This document shows positions 14,177 through 18,366 of a stretch of DNA of 18,366 nt, one piece after another (the stretch's first letter is position 1; the number at the start of each line of letters is the position of its first letter). Source of the stretch: Candidatus Bathyarchaeota archaeon (GTDB lineage: Archaea; Thermoproteota; Bathyarchaeia; Bathyarchaeales; Bathycorpusculaceae); assembly GCA_030626685.1 (NCBI GenBank), contig DAOUTL010000005.1:1-18366 (forward strand). The letters run 5' to 3'. Both the position numbers and the translations under genes were made by a program. Under the pieces are notes generated by a model, which ran no database searches, was not told where the DNA came from, and saw nothing but the letters and a program-made list of their open reading frames with translations.

Positions 14177-14760
14177 CTTTAGAAGATACAATTCGCATTC
14201 CACCCGAAACTTTCGGCAATCCGTTAGAAGCCGTGGGATACCAGCAGGTTAAGGCGAAATATGAGGGAATGGTTGATGAAGGTTTAGGCTATGTTATAGC
14301 CGTAACTGAAGTGAAGGTAAGCCCTGTCGGAAAAATAATTCCCGGTGACGGAGCCGCTTATCATAAGGTAGAATTTTCTCTGTTAACATTTTATCCTAAA
14401 ATTCAGGAAATAGTAGAAGGGGAAGTTGTGGAGGTTGCTGATTTTGGAGCTTTTATACGTATAGGACCTGTTGATGCATTGCTTCATGTTTCACAAGTCA
14501 TAGACGATTTTATTTCCTATGACGAGAAGCAGAGTGTTTTGATGGGGAAGGAAACGAAGAAGAAGTTGACGAACGGAGACCAAGTGCGTGTTCGAATAAC
14601 AGCAGTTTCACTTGGCAGAGCCGGAAGTTCCGGAAAGATAGGTGTAACAGCCAGACAGCCTTTTCTGGGAAAGCTGGAATGGATTGAACAAGAAGTGCAA
14701 AAAATAAAAGAAGCCGTGGAGAAAAAGCCAGAAAAGAAAGCGAAAGTAAAGCGGAAGTAA
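14161..14760 (+). CDS. rpo7: DNA-directed RNA polymerase subunit Rpo7 (RpoE1, Rpb7-like), apparent CTG start
   Basis: The partner of Rpo4 in the polymerase stalk. The first ordinary start codon in frame is GTG at 14233, but the upstream codons (14161-14232) encode FKLITLEDTIRIPPETFG and the rest of the N-terminal tip domain that is conserved in Rpo7. The frame begins after TGA at 14155-14157 and contains no ATG, GTG or TTG before 14233, leaving CTG at 14161 as the likely initiator, giving 199 residues. IIPGDGAAYHKVEF follows, and the S1 domain is clear: GEVVEVADFGAFIRIGPVDA and LLHVSQVIDDF. The C-terminal tail is lysine-rich. A base error turning ATG to CTG cannot be excluded. Confidence 0.88.
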   Translation: MFKLITLEDTIRIPPETFGNPLEAVGYQQVKAKYEGMVDEGLGYVIAVTEVKVSPVGKIIPGDGAAYHKVEFSLLTFYPKIQEIVEGEVVEVADFGAFIRIGPVDALLHVSQVIDDFISYDEKQSVLMGKETKKKLTNGDQVRVRITAVSLGRAGSSGKIGVTARQPFLGKLEWIEQEVQKIKEAVEKKPEKKAKVKRK

Positions 14761-14771
14761 AGGGTTGTGCA

Positions 14772-14957
14772 ATGAACGAGAAAGCTTGTTTAACATGTCA
14801 CCTTATATCCACAGGAAGCATCTGCCCAAGGTGTAAAACACCAACTTTAAGCGATGATTTCAGTGGTATAATCATAGTATTTGACCCGGAAGGCTCTGTT
14901 ATTGCAAAAGTCATGAACATTAAAGAGAAAGGACGTTATGCATTAAAGGTTAGATAA
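14772..14957 (+). CDS. spt4: Transcription elongation factor Spt4 (RpoE2/RpoE'')
   Basis: 61 residues, the normal size. Zinc ribbon C6-x2-C9 and C18-x2-C21 (KACLTCHLI and GSICPRC), then the IIIVFDPEGSVIAKVM strand pair. Spt4 binds Spt5 to clamp RNA polymerase on DNA for processive elongation. It lies 11 bases after rpo7 and 1 base before the dephospho-CoA kinase gene, the standard archaeal arrangement. Small but unmistakable. Confidence 0.94.
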   Translation: MNEKACLTCHLISTGSICPRCKTPTLSDDFSGIIIVFDPEGSVIAKVMNIKEKGRYALKVR

Positions 14958-14958
14958 A

Positions 14959-15489
14959 ATGGCCGTCAAATATCGTCTTCCACTAGAACTTCGTGAAAAA
15001 CTCAAAAAACCCATCGGCGTATTAATTCGAGGCTCATTCAACGAAACCATGAAGAGATTTAAGGAAATTGTGGAAGAGGAAAAGCCACCAAGGATAGTTT
15101 CTGTTGGAGACACTGTCTCAAAAAACCTAGTAAGAAATAACGTGTTTCCCCAGCTATTAATCGTGGATAATAAAGTTATGAGAAAGAAAATAAGACCTGC
15201 GGTGCTTGCGGCTGATGCGACGCTCCAAGTTGAAAATCCTCCGGGAACAATAACAGAAGAAGCCTTTACAGCGATTGCGAAGGCATTGAAGCAGAATTGC
15301 CGTGTTAAAATAGTTGTAGATGGAGAGGAAGACTTGCTAACTCTTGTTGCCGTCTTGTATGCGCCGGAAAACTCTTTCGTTGTGTACGGTCAGCCGTATG
15401 AAGGCATAGTTGTAGTTAAAGTTACAGAGAAGAAAAAGGTAGAGGCGGCTGAAATTTTAAAAGCCATGGAGAACGCTTCGAAAAGCTAA
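14959..15489 (+). CDS. GTP-dependent dephospho-CoA kinase
   Basis: 176 residues of the former DUF359 family (COG1909), shown in Thermococcus to carry out the last step of archaeal coenzyme A synthesis using GTP. Signatures: VSVGDTVSKNL (48-58), VENPPGTITEEA (91-102), VVDGEEDLLTLVAVLYAP (119-136) and VVYGQPYEGIVVV (141-153). It is unrelated to bacterial CoaE. The gene sits between spt4 and eS24 in many archaea, so its placement in a transcription/translation operon is normal. ATG at 14959 follows the spt4 stop directly. Confidence 0.92.
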   Translation: MAVKYRLPLELREKLKKPIGVLIRGSFNETMKRFKEIVEEEKPPRIVSVGDTVSKNLVRNNVFPQLLIVDNKVMRKKIRPAVLAADATLQVENPPGTITEEAFTAIAKALKQNCRVKIVVDGEEDLLTLVAVLYAPENSFVVYGQPYEGIVVVKVTEKKKVEAAEILKAMENASKS

Positions 15490-15537
15490 ATAAAGAGGAT
15501 ACCCATCAAGTCAAACACCGCAAGCGAGGAAAAAGCT

Positions 15538-15852
15538 ATGAAAGCCAAATTAATATCAGAACGGGAAAATCCACTGTTAAAACGAAGAGAAATCTACTTT
15601 CAAGTAGAGCACACCCAAACCGGCGGAACACCGCCACGCCTAGAAGTTAGAAAAGCGATTGCCGACGCCTTAAAAACAAACATAGACTTAGTTTATGTCA
15701 AAAAATTGAAGACTAAAACCGGAACACAAGTGGCTGCTGGAATAGCAAACTGTTACGAGTCCGTCGAACAAGCCTTGCTTGTGGAACCAGAATATATCGT
15801 TAAAAGAAACAGCCCGCCTGAAAAGCCAGAAGAAGAGGAAAGGAAGGAATAG
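15538..15852 (+). CDS. rps24e: Small-subunit ribosomal protein eS24
   Basis: 104 residues. The eS24 fold is evident from ERENPLLKRREIYFQVEH (8-25), TPPRLEVRKAIADALKTN and VYVKKLKTKTGTQVAAGIAN, with a charged C-terminal tail EKPEEEERKE. It is a component of the 30S subunit. GAGG lies 9 bases before the ATG. It is followed 3 bases later by eS31, the usual archaeal neighbour. Confidence 0.95.
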   Translation: MKAKLISERENPLLKRREIYFQVEHTQTGGTPPRLEVRKAIADALKTNIDLVYVKKLKTKTGTQVAAGIANCYESVEQALLVEPEYIVKRNSPPEKPEEEERKE

Positions 15853-15855
15853 GAT

Positions 15856-16086
15856 ATGTCTGAAAATTTAGAAGAAGCACCAGAACGAAAGAAAAAAGAA
15901 AAAGTTGAGAAAAGAAAGAAGAAGGAAAAAGGAGTTTTCTCTTTATACAAGATAGAAAATGGCAAGGTTGTAAGGCTACGTCCAACTTGTGAACGTTGCG
16001 GACCAGGATACTTCATGGCTGATCACGGTGATAGATACACTTGTGGACACTGTGGTTTCACACGATACAAACTCGCTGAAAAATAA
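15856..16086 (+). CDS. rps27ae: Small-subunit ribosomal protein eS31 (S27ae)
   Basis: 76 residues. The conserved core occupies residues 27-76: FSLYKIENGKVVRL, then a zinc ribbon C45-x2-C48 (CERCGPG) and C63-x2-C66 (CGHCG). In eukaryotes this protein is made as a ubiquitin fusion; archaeal forms are usually about 50-60 residues. Here a highly charged Glu/Lys arm of about 26 residues precedes the core. It ends the aIF2-gamma to eS31 series. Confidence 0.95.
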   Translation: MSENLEEAPERKKKEKVEKRKKKEKGVFSLYKIENGKVVRLRPTCERCGPGYFMADHGDRYTCGHCGFTRYKLAEK

Positions 16087-16090
16087 ACAA

Positions 16091-16100
16091 CTTTAAATTA
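16091..16100 (+). promoter_or_regulatory. Candidate TATA box, leaderless arrangement
   Basis: CTTTAAATTA is centred about 34 bases before the ATG at 16130. This spacing suits a transcript that begins at or a few bases before the start codon, and no ribosome-binding site precedes that ATG. Confidence 0.45.
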
Positions 16101-16129
16101 CGCGGTGCCTCGATATTTTGATGATTTAA

Positions 16130-16552
16130 ATGGTTAGGGTAAACGTTTGTATAACTAATGTTTCTGCCGAACGTTTTTGGGATATTAAAAAATCTATTCC
16201 GCCGATTCAGATAAACACGAACCTTAACTTGATAGGGGTGGAGAAAATATCGGAAGATTCGTTGGAGGTGCCATTTGTTTCAACAATTAATTATAATCCT
16301 TCTGTTGCGCAGATAAGCCTGAAAGGAAAAGCATATGTGGTTGGTGATAAAAGTGAAGTTGAAAAGATTTACAAAGAGTATAAGGAGAAGAAGCCGCCGT
16401 CACCAGCCGTAGCGCAGTCAATATCCAACGTTGTCTTCATAGAATCTGTGTTAATATCCAGAACGCTAAATGTTCCACCACCAATTCCTCTGCCGCAAAT
16501 ATCAGCTAAGCCACCAAGTAAGAAGCCTTCGAGAATAGACTATAGCGCCTAA
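16130..16552 (+). CDS. Conserved archaeal-type protein of unknown function, possible SecB-like fold
   Basis: 140 residues. The N-terminus VRVNVCITNVSAERFWDIKK, the strand region VPFVSTINYNPSVAQISLKG (48-67), a VVGDKSEVEKIYKEYKEKK helix and the ending NVVFIESVLISRTLNVPPPIPLPQI (102-126) give an order of three to four beta-strands, a helix, and a long helix ending in a proline-rich strand. This resembles the SecB chaperone layout, where the last helix is followed by a P-x-hydrophobic-x-L-P strand. That comparison is inference from pattern, and I do not recognise a named family with certainty. The tail is basic. It has its own apparent leaderless promoter and converges on uS19 with 16 bases between stops. 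Confidence 0.6.
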   Translation: MVRVNVCITNVSAERFWDIKKSIPPIQINTNLNLIGVEKISEDSLEVPFVSTINYNPSVAQISLKGKAYVVGDKSEVEKIYKEYKEKKPPSPAVAQSISNVVFIESVLISRTLNVPPPIPLPQISAKPPSKKPSRIDYSA

Positions 16553-16568
16553 ACTGTAAGAAACAAAG

Positions 16569-16973
16569 CTACCTCAACGGAACATACATTGAAGAACGAG
16601 AGGAGCCGATGCCTGGAGTTCCGTGTTTTACGGGCTTATTTGTGACTGCGAATTCGCCTAAGTAATGCCCAACCATTTCGGGCTTTATTTCTACTGGAAC
16701 GAAATTTTTGCCGTTGTGGACGAGGATTGTGATGCTAACCATTTCGGGCAGAATAATCATGTCTCGCACGTGTGTTTTAACTATTGCGTTGCTTCCTTTT
16801 CTGATGGCTTCTTTTGTTTCCCTTATTTTTTCAAGCAGCGTCCTCTGTTCTGGTGTTAAACCGCGATGGAGACTTCTCCTTTGTCTGGAAGGAAGTATAT
16901 TAATGAATTCATCCATTGCCATACTCTGCAGTTGGTTAAGCGTATACCCGCGATATGTGAATTCTCTCGGCAT
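16569..16973 (-). CDS. rps19: Small-subunit ribosomal protein uS19
   Basis: 134 residues, archaeal length. Marks: EFTYRGYTLNQLQSM at the N-terminus, the core THVRDMIILPEMVSITILVH (67-86), GKNFVPVEIKPEMVGHYLGEFA (88-109) and the basic end KPVKHGTPGIGSSRSS. It binds 16S rRNA in the head of the 30S subunit. A GAGG site lies 5 bases before the ATG. It lies 52 bases after uL2, as in the S10 operon, but the expected uL22 gene does not follow; the next gene is on the opposite strand. Confidence 0.97.
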   Translation of the reverse strand: MPREFTYRGYTLNQLQSMAMDEFINILPSRQRRSLHRGLTPEQRTLLEKIRETKEAIRKGSNAIVKTHVRDMIILPEMVSITILVHNGKNFVPVEIKPEMVGHYLGEFAVTNKPVKHGTPGIGSSRSSMYVPLR

Positions 16974-17025
16974 TTTTCCTCAACTTATTGGCAACGTTAA
17001 ATGCTATAAACCTTCTGTTCTAACG

Positions 17026-17769
17026 CTATCTGGTTGACTTTTTCTTTTTCCGCCCAGCACCCTTAGCCGCGATTAATCCAACTTTCTGTCCGGGTGGAGC
17101 ATGCCGTGAAACTGTGGTGCCTTTTCGTGCACTTTTTTTGCTGCTGCCATATGGATGCACGGCAGCAACCATTGCTCTTCCACGGGTTCTTGGGTACTTA
17201 TGTCCCTTCGCTTTCATTTTATGGAACTTCGCGCCAGCTTTTAAGAAGGGTTTCTCTGTTCTACCAGATCCCGAAGCTACACCAATCGTTGCCCTACAAT
17301 AATCATTTACATACTTCGTCTTCCCTGATGGAAGCTTGATTATTGTTCCCTGGGCTGTGTGCGCCACAACCGTTGCGTACGCTCCTGAAGATTTTGCGAT
17401 TTTGCCACCGTCTCCTGGGCGGAGTTCTACGCTGCATATCATGGTGCCTCCTGGGATTTTTCCGATTGGGATGATGTTGCCGACTTCAACCGAGGCTTTT
17501 CCACCCATCTGAATTTGTTGACCTACATAAACTCCTTCGGGAACCACGGTGTAGCATGTTTCCCCGTTTTCAAATCTTATTAAGGCGAGGGGGGCTCCTC
17601 GTCCAGGGTCGTGAACAAACTCTTCAATAACGCCTTTGATTGCCGTTTTAAAATATTCTTTTGTTGTTATTGTTAATGGATATTGTGCGGGGGCTACTCT
17701 TTTGTGGGTTGAAGCTCTATACGTGGGTCCGCCGCGTCCGCGTCTTTGAACACGAATTCTCTTTCCCAT
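17026..17769 (-). CDS. rpl2: Large-subunit ribosomal protein uL2
   Basis: 247 residues, the archaeal size (bacterial L2 is about 275). GKRIRVQRRGRGGPTYRAST starts the protein. VPEGVYVGQQIQMGGKASVE, IPIGKIPGGTMICSVELRPGDGG and KTKYVNDYCRATIGVASGSGR cover the two beta-barrel domains, and the conserved loop VAAVHPYGSSKKSARKGT contains the histidine near the peptidyl-transferase centre. GAGGTGA precedes the ATG by 7 bases. Confidence 0.97.
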   Translation of the reverse strand: MGKRIRVQRRGRGGPTYRASTHKRVAPAQYPLTITTKEYFKTAIKGVIEEFVHDPGRGAPLALIRFENGETCYTVVPEGVYVGQQIQMGGKASVEVGNIIPIGKIPGGTMICSVELRPGDGGKIAKSSGAYATVVAHTAQGTIIKLPSGKTKYVNDYCRATIGVASGSGRTEKPFLKAGAKFHKMKAKGHKYPRTRGRAMVAAVHPYGSSKKSARKGTTVSRHAPPGQKVGLIAAKGAGRKKKKSTR

Positions 17770-17792
17770 CTCTCGTTCACCTCACATTTACT

Positions 17793-18053
17793 TTATAATA
17801 TTCCAAGTTTGATTGCGACGTCAACCGCTTTATACTCTGGGTGAAGCTTGACAAAGGCTTTCTTTTCCCCTTGTGGCGTGATGAGGAGGTTGACTTTTTC
17901 GACCTTTACTTCATAAAGTTCTTCGACTGTCCTTTTCACATCAGTTTTGTTTGCTTTTAGGTTGATTATGAAGACCAGTTTATTTTCCTTTTCAATCATT
18001 AGGCTTGCGGATTCCGTCATCAATGGATAGAGTATTACCTCGTAGGGGTCCAT
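17793..18053 (-). CDS. rpl23: Large-subunit ribosomal protein uL23
   Basis: 86 residues, full archaeal length. Residues ILYPLMTESASLMIEKENKL and FIINLKANKTDVKRTVEELY match the N-terminal half of uL23, and VEKVNLLITPQGEKKAFVKL the C-terminal half. It lines the exit of the peptide tunnel and is the docking site for SRP54, encoded at 5366-6700. The ATG overlaps the uL4 stop as TAATG, so translation is coupled. GGAGGAGAG lies just upstream inside uL4. Confidence 0.96.
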   Translation of the reverse strand: MDPYEVILYPLMTESASLMIEKENKLVFIINLKANKTDVKRTVEELYEVKVEKVNLLITPQGEKKAFVKLHPEYKAVDVAIKLGIL

Positions 18054-18366
18054 TATGTTTTCTCTCCTCCACCGTAAAGTTCGCTCAGTCTTTCAATTGC
18101 ACCATTTGTCCATATTGTTAGTCTTCCAGGATGCGTGCCGGGAGCAAGGATTTCGGCATTTAAATTGTTAACGGTGACAACATCCACACCTGGTATGTTT
18201 CTCGCCGCTTCTATTATTCCTTTGTTTTCAGCCACAACTATTAGGGGGCCTACCGCCTGCTTTATTTTTCTGCCTCGGAGTTTACCTTTTCCAGCTCGGA
18301 TTTTTCTGCTTTCCCTTACCCGATAAAGGTCCGACAAGACCCCGAGGTGTATGAGGGCTTCCCCAA
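18053..18366 (-). CDS. rpl4: Large-subunit ribosomal protein uL4, C-terminal part (5' end outside window)
   Basis: The reverse-strand frame stays open to the window edge: GEALIHLGVLSDLYRV precedes RESRKIRAGKGKLRGRKIKQ, so the TTG at 18337 is an internal codon and not the start. About 104 residues are visible of an archaeal protein of roughly 250-290. GPLIVVAENKGIIEAARNIP and LAPGTHPGRLTIWT are characteristic of the archaeal/eukaryotic uL4 (L4e) C-terminal domain. uL4 extends a loop into the peptide tunnel. The order uL4-uL23-uL2-uS19 is the standard S10 operon; uL3 would be expected beyond the right edge. Confidence 0.95.
   Translation of the reverse strand, partial: GEALIHLGVLSDLYRVRESRKIRAGKGKLRGRKIKQAVGPLIVVAENKGIIEAARNIPGVDVVTVNNLNAEILAPGTHPGRLTIWTNGAIERLSELYGGGEKT

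Noticed and set aside
16118..16126. C-box-like TGATGA near 16119 as part of a C/D guide RNA
   Set aside because: The base before it is T rather than a purine and no matching D box lies at suitable distance.
18053..18337. uL4 as a complete 94-residue gene starting at TTG 18337
   Set aside because: The conserved frame continues upstream to the window edge, so the TTG is an internal Leu codon and the gene is cut by the window.
1..18366. tRNA or rRNA genes, CRISPR arrays, insertion sequences, replication origin
   Set aside because: No T-loop GTTCRA patterns with a tRNA fold, no spaced direct repeats, no transposase or terminal repeats, and no clustered origin-box repeats were seen by eye.

Overview
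This window is archaeal chromosome. The evidence is the set of archaeal/eukaryotic-type information genes: SRP54, Pus10, eL21, Rpo4, Rpo7, Spt4, eS6, aIF2-gamma, eS24, eS31, uS19, uL2, uL23 and uL4, plus GTP-dependent dephospho-CoA kinase. Promoters look archaeal (TATA boxes, some starts apparently leaderless), and many genes have GGAGG/GGTGA-type ribosome-binding sites. The fused Fae-Hps enzyme implies a tetrahydromethanopterin-using archaeon that makes pentoses through the reverse ribulose-monophosphate route. The content suits an uncultivated TACK lineage such as Bathyarchaeia, but that placement is my guess; no rRNA or tRNA gene is visible to settle it.

Layout. Positions 1-860 are degraded or accessory: the end of a possible winged-helix protein, a noncoding stretch, and a chimeric ORF joining the start of a type I restriction methyltransferase subunit (HsdM) to the end of a GNAT acetyltransferase. 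Positions 873-6700 on the minus strand hold a DUF3795 gene and then the archaeal cluster srp54-pus10-eL21-rpo4-DUF655-rsmA-hemK (read right to left), covering protein targeting, tRNA, rRNA and release-factor modification, and transcription. Positions 6816-8020 on the plus strand carry a PAC2-family protein and a small heat-shock protein. Positions 8249-9790 encode an M32 carboxypeptidase. It is followed back to back by a 59-residue two-helix membrane protein on the minus strand and by a decayed macro-domain gene.

Positions 10429-11886 encode the most unusual gene: a Fae-Hps fusion with an extra N-terminal domain that looks like a DNA-binding helix-turn-helix, behind a clear TATA box flanked by two copies of a 10-bp near-repeat. 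Positions 11964-16086 (plus) are a translation/transcription series: eS6, aIF2-gamma, PIN nuclease, Rpo7, Spt4, GTP-dependent dephospho-CoA kinase, eS24, eS31. Rpo7 seems to start at CTG. A separate archaeal gene with a possible SecB-like fold follows. Positions 16569-18366 (minus) are part of the S10-type ribosomal operon (uL4-uL23-uL2-uS19), which stops after uS19 instead of continuing to uL22.

Overall this is mostly conserved housekeeping sequence with small accessory islands at 1-860 and 9790-10430. I see no CRISPR array, insertion sequence, tRNA, rRNA or defence island. The best candidates for something new are the HTH-Fae-Hps protein with its promoter repeats, the HsdM-GNAT chimera, and an RsmA whose catalytic motif IV lacks the usual Asn.
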